From contig NC_134013.1 of NCBI RefSeq assembly GCF_040712315.1, positions 16,217,001-16,281,000 on the forward strand: a DNA stretch of 64,000 nt, given 5' to 3'. The DNA is from Castanea sativa. Lineage: Eukaryota > Streptophyta > Magnoliopsida > Fagales > Fagaceae. Positions 36,835-48,858 of this stretch are shown here, one piece after another. The notes beneath the pieces were generated by a model. That model searched no databases. It was not told the origin of the DNA and saw nothing but the letters and a program-made list of their open reading frames with translations. How positions within the stretch are numbered: the stretch's first letter is position 1; the number at the start of each line of letters is the position of its first letter. The position numbers and the translations under genes were made by a program.

Positions 36835-39800
36835 ATGGCTCTGTTTCAACCTTGTTCAATAATTTCATCTTCTTCTTCCTCTTTCTTTCAAGGCTCTCAT
36901 CCCAGTCTCCGCTCGAAGTTCTTCGTCCCAAAACATCAAACCCACCTCATCCCCAATCCCAAGTCTCGTTCACTCTGCACAGCTTCATGGCAAGAGGTCC
37001 GTCTCGTCCGTAATTTTTTTTTAATTTTTTTATTCTCTCGGAGGGTTTTCATGTTATTCTGTCTTTCTATTTTACTTGGGCTACTTCTTTTTGTGATTTT
37101 GGATGAAGCTTGCGGGAGTTCTAATATTCTCGGCGATTCCTTTCACCGCTGTAAAAGCCATAGCTAATAGCCCACTCGGAGAGTCGCTTCAAAGAAGAAT
37201 GGAGGAGAGGAAGAAGTTTGCTGTTCAAAATTCCTCCAAGTTTAAGACCTTGTCTGAGAAAGCAAGAAAAGAGAGGTAATTCCGGGTAAGCGATTATACA
37301 TTGTAAAAGCACTCGTTGACAAAAATGGTTCCTGTTTAGTTATATATTGTTATTAATTTAATAAAGTAAACGAAAAGAGAAAACCAAAAGGTGTCGAAAG
37401 TTTTGTACAACATGAAATTCAAAGAAAGCTAGTTGTGGCGTTGCCGGTTGTTGATGCAAATTAGAGTGAGAGAACATGTTTTGCACGGCATCTCCATGCT
37501 ATAAATATACTAATTCTGCATGAGCAAAGTTGTAGTCTTTCTTCTAAGAGAGAGAGGAAATAGGAGAAGAATGAACATGGTTCGCCCGTACCCCGTACAG
37601 CTTACTCTCCACATTGAAAAAAAGCTCTTAGCGGTGATATCTTTACTATTCAAGTGTGTGTTACTGTTCCAATGAAGTCAATGTAGCTATATATAGGAAC
37701 AAATTGGGCTTACTATGGTAACCTTACACAGCCACACAGTAACCCATGTTATGCTACAAAACCATAGTCTGACATCCCCTCAAATCTCAAGTTGGAAGCC
37801 TAGTGAAAACATGAGTTTGGAAGGAAAATCTTCACTGCCCATCCAATGAATTAGGACCCACCAAAAACCCTTGAAAACTATCACTATTGAGGAGGAAGAA
37901 TCCCATGAAGTGCATGATTTGAAAAACCGAGAAGTGCTCTGGCACAAGAGTACAACTGTGTGCATCTTCAACATTTGTATTGTGTAGCAAGGACAATGGG
38001 AGCCAGATACTAGGTTAGGAGCGTTGGTGGGAAGAAAATAGCACGTGAGGGTTCTAAGCACATTTGAGATGTGGAAGGTGTGTTTAGAGCAGGAAGTGCA
38101 TGATTGGGACAAAGATGATGCGCAGGGTGTGTGTGTGATGCTGAAACAACGATTTTGAGAGGACCTGAATGCAGATATAAGGAGTCTAGGTATAGATGAG
38201 ATCCCCATGAACTCTTGGGTGTGGGCTCTTATGCAACGGAAGAAGTGACAATGAAGGTTGATGAGGAACAAAGATTGCGGTTCTGATACCACGTTGAGAG
38301 AGAGATGAAGAAGAAGAAGAAGAAGAAGAATAAACGTAGTTTGGCCTGGCGGCCTACATCTATAGCAGTGACAATGAACCCAATATAGGTTATATATATA
38401 GAATTAGATTAGGTTTAGTATGGTAATCCTAATACCATGGCAGCTTATGGTATTACAAAACCACAGCGGTACATGTTATTCTACAAAACCATGATCTATA
38501 TATTGTAGTAATGTCCTAATTTATTCTAACCGACTAGTAAGAAATCTAGTCATTCTATTATGAATGCACCCTAATTTATTCTATCAATCTTTGCATTTAC
38601 ACTTTATGAAGCTAGAGTTTATGCAATCGTAACATCTCTGTTAAATGCTCTATAATTTCATTGGTTCACCTGGAAACCTTTCAATGTAATCATGATTTGG
38701 TTATTTGGTTTGTGTCATCGTAAAATTGCGGCTGAATGCTCTTCATAGCATTGTTAAATCTTGTTCTTTTTTCCCCTGAAAGTTTTGGACTGTGAGGCTT
38801 TGGACTTTCAGCTTTTATTAGATTTTAGTGGTGAGTTTCAGAGACTCATGTTTTTATATCATCCTGTTTTCTTATTAGTGATTTAAGTTTAATGTGTTTT
38901 TCTTCAACTTCATTTGCCCAATTATGGGATTTTTTAGCACTTTCTATGGTTACCACTTACAATTAATTGGACTGATAAATTAAATTTGTCATTCATTGAC
39001 ATGGTCAGGTTGATGTTCTTAAATAAGGCAAATAAACTAGCACTTTATGTTGTCTTAGTAGCCTGGCAACTTTTTTTCCTTTGATAACTTGAATTATTTT
39101 CTGTGAAAATTAGTAAAGACATACCCGCTGTACTATAAGCAAGAAGCACTAGGTTGGTATTCCTACAATTACCGATGAAAGATTTTCACTTCGTGCAGTT
39201 CAGATATTCTGATTCTTTTTGATGAATTTAATGATATAGAACAATTTTATTTACCATATTCAAAAACAAATAGGGCTGTAGAAAATTTTTATTGAAAAAA
39301 ATATATATAGGTCTGTAGAAAAATTTCTGCTATCTGGTTTTGTCTGTTTAATAGTTTAAGTGCTTAACACTTGTCTGCTACATGCAATGATGCAATACTG
39401 CAAATGATCTGTGATTAGATCATATTAGTGTTATAAGAGGGTGGCAGATATGCAAGTACCTAAAGACATTACATTTTCAAATATGTATCCACATGATCAG
39501 AGTTACTGTTGAATGTACTTATCATGAGTTATATGTTCACTTTCTTCTCTGATGTTATAGCATGTGGTATGGAGAAGAGCGCCCTCGCTGGCTTGGTCCA
39601 CTTTCATATGACTATCCTAAATATTTAACTGGTGAACTACCTGGGGATTACGGCTTTGATGTTGCAGGTCTGGGCAAGGATCCTGTGGCTTTCCAGAAAT
39701 ATTTTAAGTACGTTATGATTTTCACTTTTGACCATTGCTGCCTCAATAATGCCTGTTTAGTAATAACCTAATCCTTTGAATTGTTATTTCCATAGTTGAT

Positions 39801-42800
39801 ATAGCACTACAATTCCCTCTGAAGTGTTGGTATTTGGATTCAAAATGTCAAAGTTTTCCTGATGTTCCCTTATTATATTAATTTGGATGCAAAATATCAA
39901 ATTTTTGTGCATTGGGATAAGATAACAACAACAACAATAACAACCAAGCCTTAGTCCTAAAATTTGTGGGGTTGGCTATGGATCTTCAATAGATGAGTCA
40001 GGGTCAGCCACAATAGAGCAAGGTGTGAGGTCATGGGTTCAAGACCTATTATGCGTGTGTCTAATAACCAATTCAAAATATTGTATTGTAGTCATTAACT
40101 ATCCAGGTACTCAGTCATATGCAAAATGACAGAGTTTTGAACTTTGGACTAAAATTAGGGGGTGATGAGTTATGTAGTCAGTCAAAGACTCTGCTATGTG
40201 TTGTGAACATTTGCTATCCAACTATTTGACTATCGTCATAAATATTAAGCTATGACTATGAGTAAATTTTTTCCCGACACTCTTGTAATTTACATGACAA
40301 CTCTATGAAAATACAACGATTATTTATTCCAATTTGCTTTGCTTTGCTTACTATGACTGTCAGTCAAATATGGCTTCCATTTCGTTAAGAATGTCAACTA
40401 TGAGTTGCATAATCGACAAAGTTTGTTGAGTCTCATGTTTAATTTTCCAAATGATTAGTTTAATCTGTATACAGCTTTGAGATACTGCATGCACGTTGGG
40501 CTATGCTTGCATCACTTGGTGTTCTGGTTCCAGAAGTATTAGACATATTAGGAGCCTTTCACTTTGTTGAGCCTGTCTGGTGGCGAGTTGGTTATTCAAA
40601 GCTTCAGGTAATTTTCTGCCTGAGTGTATATATCATCATCTGGGGATATGTTCCTATTTGTTCATTTTCTTCCTAATAATTTATGTGCTATATTATCCAT
40701 TAGTTTGCACATTCAACTTTGAAGTAGATACTCTTTGATTATGGCCTTTTCATTTGCTTAAAGAGATCACGACTTGTCTTATGGGTTCACATCTCAGTCT
40801 ATGGCTAATGAGCATCTCTCTGATGATCTGATTGCTCATTGGATTGAAATTACGGATATTTTACAGCCATATAACAAGATCAGTTGGGGCGATTTCTAGA
40901 AGGGGCCTCGGTTGTGGTTTTAATGTTTTGCAAAGTAATTTTTACTGGCTCCTGATATATAGTTAGTTATTAGTGCCCGGACAATAATATATAAGTTATC
41001 AGCTTGTCGGTTTCTATTATTTTTAACTAGATAGGTAATCAAGTTAGTGCTCTGATAGTAATATTTAGGTTATCAATAGTTCAAACTTCTAACATTAACA
41101 GTTCACACAATGTTTAATGACTTGTGAATGCTGTGTATATAGACATTTTGGGGAAAATTCGAAGTTTATTAATGAATTGGACGGCTAGGATCAATCAACA
41201 TGTCTGCATACTGTCTGAGACTCTAAGGTAATATCTAGGTAGGGCCCATATATTATGTATAGCTTGATGTGAGTACTGTTTAGGTGTACAGTAAACATGA
41301 TGGTGATATAATTGATGATTGTCTAACCAGGGACCAGATTTTGGACAATATTATTTAACAGAAACAGTTTGGACTAAATTTGGAAACCAAGAACTTATTT
41401 AATTTTCCTAATTTTAACCCAAGTTGATGTCAAACAAAAATTTGAGAATTAATAGACGATAAGATGAAGAATTAGAGAATTGGATATGAACATATTAAGG
41501 AAACAGATTTCTTCTGCAAGGCATGTTTTTAAAGCTTTACTTCTAGATTTGGACTACTCAGTCCTGCTAAACCTTAAGAAATATAGCATTGAAGAGAGAA
41601 TAGCAAATATTTGAACTCTGATGCAGTATGGGGCTGTTGGGCTCTTGCTATGTTCTATGTGATCTAAGAGTTCAATTTATGAGATGCAAATTTATAGGGT
41701 GGATCTCTTCAATGGAAACTAAGGTCATAAATGTTGTTTGTGGAATTTTTTGGAAACACATTAATATATTTCCATGATGAGTGAGAATTGAGAAATATAT
41801 TGAAATCAAGCTTCTTACTAAATTACACTTCTAACTTTAAAATCAATAATAAATTGCACTTCTACATCATCCTTTCTTCAAATTAGGCAAAATGAAGATT
41901 ACTAAAATGTCTGGATTTATAAAAAAAAAAAATTGACTGAAACTGATTTGCCATCCTTCTTCGTATCAATATTTTAACATAAGAACTATTCCGCTGGGAA
42001 AAAAAGTTCTTTCTGAGAACTAGCCACATGGTAGTTGAACTATTCAACAACTTAAGCATGGTCTGCCCCTCTTGCTTGAGCAAACTTTTGGACTTCACTC
42101 AGATTTTTTCTAATCTATTTGTGTTTTTGACCTTTTGAGCTCACCCTCACTATAATCATAAGTTGATTCTACACTTCTGTGAATATAATCTTAATAAGCG
42201 ATGTTAACGAGAGGTGTTAATGATTTCTTTTTCTTCACTACTTCAATTTCACCAGGGAGATACTCTTGACTACCTCGGCATCCCAGGACTTCACTTAGCT
42301 GGAGGCCAAGGAGTGATTGTCATTGCTATTTGCCAAGCACTCCTGATGGTAACAACTGTATTTTGCATTCTTTTTCTTTCTGTATTCTCATAAGACTATC
42401 CCCAATTTTATGCTCCCATAATCGTACATTCTACTTTGTGGCTTTGTGCCCATGTAAGGAGTGCAATTATCAATATTAGAGGTGAAATTTTAGTTCATGA
42501 TGGATTGTCTGAGATGGGGCTTCCACCAAAGCTTCAGGCTGCTTGTTCATAAGCCTTATTCTTCTTTTCTTTCTATGCAAATTGTCACTAAAGCAGAAAC
42601 TGAAAGTGTACCTGGGACTTTGTCCCAGGTAGATGGTTTGAAGAGATGGAGAGCCAATAACTGTATTTTGCATTCTTTTTCTTTCTGTATTTTCATAAGA
42701 CTATCACCAATCATATGCTTCCACAATCATGCATTCTACTTTGTGGCTTTGTGCCAATGTAAGGAGTGCAATTAACAAATTTAGAGGTGAAATTGTTGTC

Positions 42801-43353
42801 CATGATGGATTGTCTGAAATTGGGCTTCCTCCAAAGCCTCAGGCTGCTTGTTTGCGAGCCTTTTTCTTCATTAATTTCTGTGCAAATTGTAACTAAAGCA
42901 GAAACTGAAAATGTACTTGAAGAGATGGAGAGCCAATAAGTCTGTTCCAAACTGAATTATTAAAGTTTAACAAATAATGTGCTTTATTGACACTATAATA
43001 GTTTCTAAAGATGGGTATCTATTTCTTTGTTGGATATTTTTGATAAATAGGTTGGACCAGAATATGCAAGATTTTGTGGGATTGAGGCGTTGGAGCCTCT
43101 TGGCATTTACTTGCCAGGTGATATCAATTATCCAGGAGGAGCACTTTTTGATCCCTTGAACCTCTCACGTGATCCTGTAGCTTTTGAGGAGCTGAAGGTG
43201 AAAGAAATAAAAAATGGGCGCTTAGCTATGGTTGCTTGGTTAGGCTTTTACACACAAGCAGCTTTGACTGGTAAGGGTCCTGTACAGAACCTTCTTGAGC
43301 ACATCTCAGATCCCTTCCATAATAACCTGCTTACCATGCTCAAATCCATGTAA
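36835..43353 (+). CDS. LHCB7: LHCB7-type chlorophyll a/b-binding protein
   Basis: Six exons join in frame to 334 residues: 36835-36996, 37109-37275, 39561-39707, 40475-40607, 42256-42348, 43051-43353. LHC proteins bind chlorophyll and carotenoid in thylakoid antennae. Residues 1 to about 50 are Ser-rich and transit-peptide-like. The first membrane helix with its chlorophyll ligands is near 160-182 ([16 protein letters not shown]161, H164, R166). The middle helix is about 218-234, and the last is near 280-300 ([14 protein letters not shown]: E286, N289, R291). The extra N-terminal segment with [20 protein letters not shown] and the sequence overall match the rarely studied Arabidopsis At1g76570 (LHCB7), not the abundant LHCII genes. 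Intron 2 holds a TRIM-like element, intron 3 a dispersed plant repeat, and intron 5 a tandem duplication. Confidence 0.92.
37555..38520 (-). mobile_element. Short copia/TRIM-like LTR element in LHCB7 intron 2
   Basis: On the minus strand, an LTR-like block (38520-38293) is followed directly by a primer site GTGGTATCAGAA (38292-38281), which complements the initiator tRNA-Met used by copia and TRIM elements. About 500 bp of non-coding interior follows, then a purine tract TTTGAGGGGATG (about 37778) and a second, diverged LTR-like block (37773-37555). The two blocks share AAAACCATAG/AAAACCATGA, TATGGTAA and GAGAGAGA stretches. The interior has a 170-codon open frame with no recognisable domain. 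Opposite in orientation to LHCB7. Confidence 0.55.
39924..39990 (+). repeat. Dispersed plant repeat (CAACAACAA...GGGGTTGGCTATGGATC type)
   Basis: ACAACAACAACAATAACAAC, CAAGCCTTAGTCC and GGGGTTGGCTATGGATC form a block I recognise from many angiosperm genomes as a retroposon end. It is followed by a GGGTTCAAGACC B-box-like motif near 40036. It lies within LHCB7 intron 3. The exact family is uncertain. Confidence 0.4.
42354..42937 (+). repeat. Tandem duplication inside LHCB7 intron 5
   Basis: Segment 42354-42658 (from AACTGTATTTTGCATTCTTT to GAGATGGAGAGCCAAT) is repeated next to itself at 42659-42937 with scattered substitutions and a roughly 25-bp difference (the CCTGGGACTTTGTCCCAGG stretch occurs only in the first copy). 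The duplicated unit is intronic and contains no exon. Confidence 0.85.
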
Positions 43354-44159
43354 AGACGTTCTTTTGATTCTACATGCATACAACTCCAAAAGCTTTGTTC
43401 CATCAAGTTCCAAGGTTATGTATATTAAACAGTTAATTTTTCTCAGTTCACAAAACTATATTCTAGTCCTGCAATTTGATCTAGATGGTTTCAAAGTAGT
43501 ACTATTTCTTTTGCACACTCAAACAGATCAACCCACAATCTCATAAGTCATACTATCATCAAGGATGGAATGGCATTTGACTATAATCCACTGGTACACA
43601 AAGTAGTACTATGCCAAAGGAGCCGAAGGCTAGGTTGTTCCAGGGGTGATCACTTGTCAGTCGAGCTTGGGTTGGGGATCAAATCACCACTCAATTCAAG
43701 CCTTTTAGGTGGAGAACTCTCCTACACATTGCCAACTGAAAAATCAGACAAAGCCATCTACACTCCACATTCAAGTGTAGGTATTCAAGTATGCCCTCAA
43801 ATATAAATTAATCCCTAAAAAAAGGTATAAATTTTCCTTTGTTTTCCAAGAACCAAATAGAAATAGATTGCAAAAAAGTGAATGAAATCAAATTAAACTG
43901 ATACAGCCAGTCACACAGAAAAAACTTTAGTTGTAATGATATCAATAGAAATTTTTATTGATTTTTGCAATGACCACTGAAGTTATGGAGAACCAGTAAT
44001 GTTGTGGTGTTTGAAAGAGGTCAAGTAAAATCAGAAGCTATTCCACTCAAAATTTCAACAAGTTGTTGCTATGTATTCTCAAGGAATGGAGTTGAGGGAT
44101 AGTGCAGGCTGTTTGACAGATGAGCTGCTACTGCTCACCAATAATTAAAAATAAATGTT

Positions 44160-44700
44160 GATTCTGCCTGGGTTTTGTGCAAAGCCTGCTTGGCTGTTGT
44201 TGTTCTTAATCATAAAGGTGAGTGTGGTTTAGCATGGGTGTCACTGTCAAACAATTTTACAGCTCTGCTGAGGTAGCTGTGTCTTCAGCTTTGAAAAGTG
44301 CAGTAGAGTTTGCAATTGCTGAAGGTTTTTCCAAGTTATTGTTGAAGGTGATGCATAGGGGATCCTTGATTGTATTGAAGTCTCTCAGAAGTCTCTAAGC
44401 TGGGAAGTGGTTCAGATTGTGGATGATGTCTGTGAGTTAGTAGAGAGTAAACCTGATGTTAAGTTCTGCTTCGCTTGGTCTCCAAGGTTAAGAAATAAAA
44501 CTGCTGATTGCTTGGCTAAATGAGGCCTTCAAAACTTGAGGGCTAACTTCCCATTATAGTTTCTTAAGTTTGTTGGGTCTTTCTCTATGTTTCTTGTTTT
44601 CGTTTGTTCTGGTTAGTCTTTCTGTGGGTTTGTTTTGTTGGTGTTTGCCCTCTAGTTTAGCAAAAAGGATGGATGTGATATGATAAATTTGGTGCAAAAA
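44160..44700 (+). pseudogene. Non-LTR retrotransposon RNase H-like domain, broken
   Basis: With frame changes and stops, the stretch reads as AEVAVSSALKSAVEFAIAEG, then a VIVEGD-like motif, VQIVDDVCELVESKPDVKF, and AWSPRLRNKTADCLAK followed by TGA. The E...D...N-x-x-A-D-x-L-A pattern is that of the RNase H-like (RVT_3) module. The downstream sequence ends in a 12-A run at about 44698. The open frame is interrupted at least three times. Confidence 0.65.
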
Positions 44701-46783
44701 AAAAAAAGTACCCTGAAAAAGTATAGGGGTTTTGATTCTCTTACATCCACACTTTCATATATCTTTTTGCGCATTCACTTTTATGCCTTAAAATGTAGAT
44801 ATTCCTGCATCAATTGTAGATATATGTGTGAAATAGTAGACATAGCACTTTTTATCGTGTGTGATGGGCTTTTGGCCCCAAAAAAGCTGGCAATGGCAAC
44901 CAATTGAATAAGCTGAAGGCCCACAAAGAACAGCACGTGCAATAATGAATAGCACTCTTGAGGTGGTTGTCCTCTTCAAGATTGTAGCACCATTTACGTT
45001 TAGGTATGTGTGTGTGTGTATATATAGGGTTGTGGTGCCCGTTAACCACAATATTTTTGACAATTTTTGTTTTTTGTTTTGGCAATCTATGCCATTTTTT
45101 CAGTTTTGTAGGTATTATTTGGTTTTTTTTTTTTTTATAACTCTTTTTGACAAATTTTTTTGTCTTTTTTTTTTTAGTACTTAATAAGCACCAAGCGGTG
45201 CTTGTTAACAATTCTTATATATATATATATTAGGAAGGGGTCATAAGTGTGGATAAGTTGTTTATTTTCATTTTTCGGTGTTATTTGAACAACTTAATTC
45301 TTGAGGGAGCTAGGGTCAACTGTAACTTCTGAAAATCTAATCTTCAAATTTTAACTATGCATAGTATAAAATTTATAATAAAAAAATTGACAACATTTGC
45401 ATTAATAAATATGATCTCAATGCATCTTTGATCTTATGCGTTTTGGTTGGGACTTGGGATTAATTGAATTCGAATTATCGGGGTCCAAAGTTGTTTCTTA
45501 GGATGTCCCCTTGTTGATGTTATTAGAATCTTGGTGGGGTTGGGATCAAACTATGGTCGAGTCCATCTGAGGGAGGGTTTGTAGTCCCTTATCCCTTGTC
45601 TAGGCCTCTCAGCTATTGATTTCTCAGCAGGTAGCCGTAGCTATGGTCGTGCCTAAGTAAGGTTCTTCATAGATTGATCACTCCTACCTTTTTACCTAAA
45701 AAAAACGTCTATTACAATCCCCAAAATGAAATTGACTGAATCTAGATCTTGTTTGAATCAATTCTGATGAAGAGAAACTTGTGCCCCATGTTACCATGCT
45801 GCGATCCAATCAACTAGAACAAGTCAAGGTGTTATTAGTCAATAAAATAGGGCAAAAACCTAATATAGGTGGAAAAGGCAGGGAATCCAAAGTGGATAGT
45901 CAACAAATTAAAACCAATTGTATAAGCATTGGGTTGCTTCAAAAAGTGAACACCTTGGGGGAGGGAAATTCCTATAGATGACTTCGGCCCTCATGTTTTG
46001 GCTTTGAAACTTGAAAGTTGACAAATTCTCTTATGTATGGCCGAAAGCTTTTAAATGATTTGATTTTGTCTTAAAATTTGAAACCCCAATAGGATTTTTT
46101 GGGGGGGTTTTGGCTAGTAGTGGCCGTCAAGGAGAGAGTAAAAAAATGGCACCATTCTATTTGTTTAATGGCAAAATGTAAGTGATGTTGACAAAAACAG
46201 TGAATTGATAACTAAATTGAAAGTTTTAGGATCAAACTAACAACCCATGTAAATTTTAAATGATTAAATCCAAACTCTTTGTATAATAAATTTGGAGGAT
46301 TAGTAGAGATTCTGTGTTTAGATGCATACAAAGGGAAAAAGTTGGAAGACTTATTTTATTATGAATAAATTATGTATGAACCATTTAACTATTTGTGTAT
46401 TATGTATGAACTGTCTAAAATAATGGGACTCCGTGTGTGCAGTGTAAGAGTAGTTTTTTAACCATCTTGCTTCTTTTTGTGTTTTTATTGACTACAAAAG
46501 CGCCATGCAACAAAAATACAAAATTGACCGTCTTGTTTTATCTTTTATGTGACACAATTGTAGACTTGTAGTAGAGTAGTAGACTAGTTGGTCTCCTCTC
46601 CTCAAATTCTTCCGCTAATCCGCTTCCATTTTTTTTTAGAAAACATCAAAATGATGTGTCTTGAAACTGTATTATATATATATAAAATTTAGGACAAACA
46701 AAATTATTATGAACATTTTATTTGTAAATTGTTTTATTCTCTTAAATAATTTTTATAATCGAATGTCTCAACTCTCGAGTTTT

Positions 46784-47022
46784 TTTTTTTTTTTTCTTAG
46801 TAGAAAATGATAATGCATTAAAAAATGGAAGAACAAAAGTCTCAAGACATCGCCTGGTTAGGTACAAGCCACTACCATTTGAATTGAAAACAAAATCTAA
46901 ATCCACAGGCATCCACAGGCGAATAGGTACACAAGCAAATAAAATAAAGTCTTGAGATTGATGAACCTCTAATCTAGCAAGGTTGTTTGCACATCTATTC
47001 GCCTCGTGGAAGTAGTACTTAA
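46784..47022 (-). pseudogene. LINE RNase H C-terminal fragment with poly(A)
   Basis: On the minus strand from 47022 the frame reads HEANRCANNLARLEVHQSQD, FILFACVPIRLW and FNSNGSGLYLTRR. It ends at a run of 16 As (T run 46782-46797 on plus). The REANRCADxLAR-type motif, the F..F..P spacing and the D/N-x-x-G-x-x..R ending are typical of plant L1 ORF2 ends. The fragment is 5'-truncated. No target duplication was identified. Confidence 0.6.
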
Positions 47023-48162
47023 TAGTTAATACAAATCTAGTAAAATTAGGAGACCAACTGACTGCAATTATTCACAGGAGGGGAATTAGTTTAGTTAGAG
47101 AAGTGATGATTTGATATCCACCATATTATTAATTCTTATGATTTCCAAAGTGTCTCATGAGTAAGGAGTGAAATAGTCTTGCTAAAGGCTTGACATCACT
47201 CTCTTATATCTATTTTTTTTTTTTAAATAAAGCAAAGAGAAAGAGCCAAAGACACTACTAAAAACAATGAAGTATTTACGTTTGCTAATGGGTCGAGATA
47301 ATATAGTGATATCATATTATCATGTCCTCCTATAGTGTATTGTTCTTTAAAAAATGGATTATTGGATGGGGCTTTGAAGCATCTGGATATTGGAATATCG
47401 GTAGAATATTACAAAAATATGACTAGCGAACAAGAAAGGGACGAGTTTAAGTGTAACCATTATCCTTTGAAAACGAGGTTTGACTTGTGAAAATTGCACA
47501 TGATGTAGAGAGAATGAGAAAATGTGTTTGCCTAGCTGGTGATTAAATTTTTTCATGTGGGTACATGTGGGGAACAAGCGTGCTTAATTGCAATTGCTTC
47601 TACTCTATCATATATCTCTGTCTTTATACTTCTTTTTAATGGGACAAGTCTAGCGTAGCTGCTTTTAATTCTTCTATAGTGACCTGCTATTGAAAAACCT
47701 CCTAAAATAATGTGCCAAGATTCAAGATTCATGGGCTCTGAATTTGCCACACCACTTACTACTCTACGATTTATCTTTCTACTATGAAGTCTCTCTCTTT
47801 CTCTCTCTGATTTGTAAAATGCTTAAAGAGGTGACAGATATCTAAATCTTATCCTTAAGCAATGCACTGCGTCTTGACCAGGAAGACTAAGATTTAACAC
47901 TGAAATAGACTAATAACATTAACTTTTATATAAATTTGAATTAGATAAGAGTGTGGGACTCTTACCAATAGAGGATAAAATCCTAAATCATGAATTAACG
48001 TGGGACATTTATAACAATTTAACAAATGAACATCTAACAATGTTCAGAATAATAAAATTCCTTTATGCTTTCTGTCATCTTTGTGGGGAGAAAACATTAT
48101 GAGTGTGGTTTCAAGTCATATAACTGAAAAGCTTAACTATTACATAGGTTTAGATTCGTACA

Positions 48163-48765
48163 TGATGAAACACGGATTCGTCAGTTGTAGTGAGGTCGTC
48201 CAGCTGGGACCAGACTGATGAATCACGAGTTCGTCAGTCGTAGTGAGGTCGTCCAGACGGGACTAGAGGTCTATTTGTGTCGCGGTGGAAGAAGAAATTC
48301 TCCAGAATGGTCACCGGTGTGGTGCCTGCCACAACGTCTCCGATGCCAAAGTTAGTACAAGGGAGTTTATAATAATAGACTATAAGAATGATTAGGGATA
48401 TCTTGTAATTGTGTTCGTACCTTCTGTTGGCAATGCGTGAGCTTTATATATGTTGTTCTAGATTCCAGCCGTTGTGGCAGTTATTGTGGCTTTAATGCCT
48501 CTTTTAGTAACGCTTCTTGCTGAGTAATGGGGTTTTAATATGCCTTCAACGGTTCGTCCAGCTGGTTCTGTAACCATCCGGGGTATTATTGGTGGCATTG
48601 AATGATCCTGCTATCCTCGTCAGTGACGTGTATACTTGTTTAAGCTCGCCTCAGAGAGTAGTCTCGTTAGTCCCATCAGATGCCTTTAGTCTCGTCGTCA
48701 GTTAATCTCGTCAGTCCCATCAGATACCTTAGTCTCGTCAGTAGTTGATTTCGTCAGTCCCATCA
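48163..48765 (-). repeat. 3' LTR of the gag-only gypsy element
   Basis: It is 603 bp, from TGATGAAACACGG to CAGTCCCATCA. It aligns along its whole length with 50393-51038. A CTCGTCAGTCCCATCAGATG repeat cluster lies at the right end, with one copy fewer than the other LTR. Confidence 0.92.
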
Positions 48766-48858
48766 GATGCCCCCAGATTCTGTGGTCGTCATGATGTTCC
48801 ATGACGACCATAGAAGATGAAAAGGGGTTTGTTTTTTTTTTTTATAATAATTTTTTTT

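Larger units (their letters stand above)
43354..48157. other. Spacer downstream of LHCB7 with LINE remnants
   Basis: No host gene found. It holds the LHCB7 3' UTR, a LINE RNase H pseudogene (44160-44700), a second LINE tail on minus (46784-47022), and a weak possible continuation on minus (47560-47750, EIYDRVEAIAIKHA). Around 45020-45210 a palindromic GGTGCCCGTTAAC / GTTAACAA-flanked AT segment may be another decayed MITE. The rest is AT-rich and featureless. Confidence 0.5.

Noticed and set aside
37780..38292. Open frame of 170 codons on minus in LHCB7 intron 2
   Set aside because: Forms the interior of the TRIM-like element, begins just after the primer site, and has no known domain.
47553..47750. 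Open frame on minus with EIYDRVEAIAIKHA
   Set aside because: Vaguely RNase H-like but too short to support; may be part of the LINE remnant at 46784-47022.
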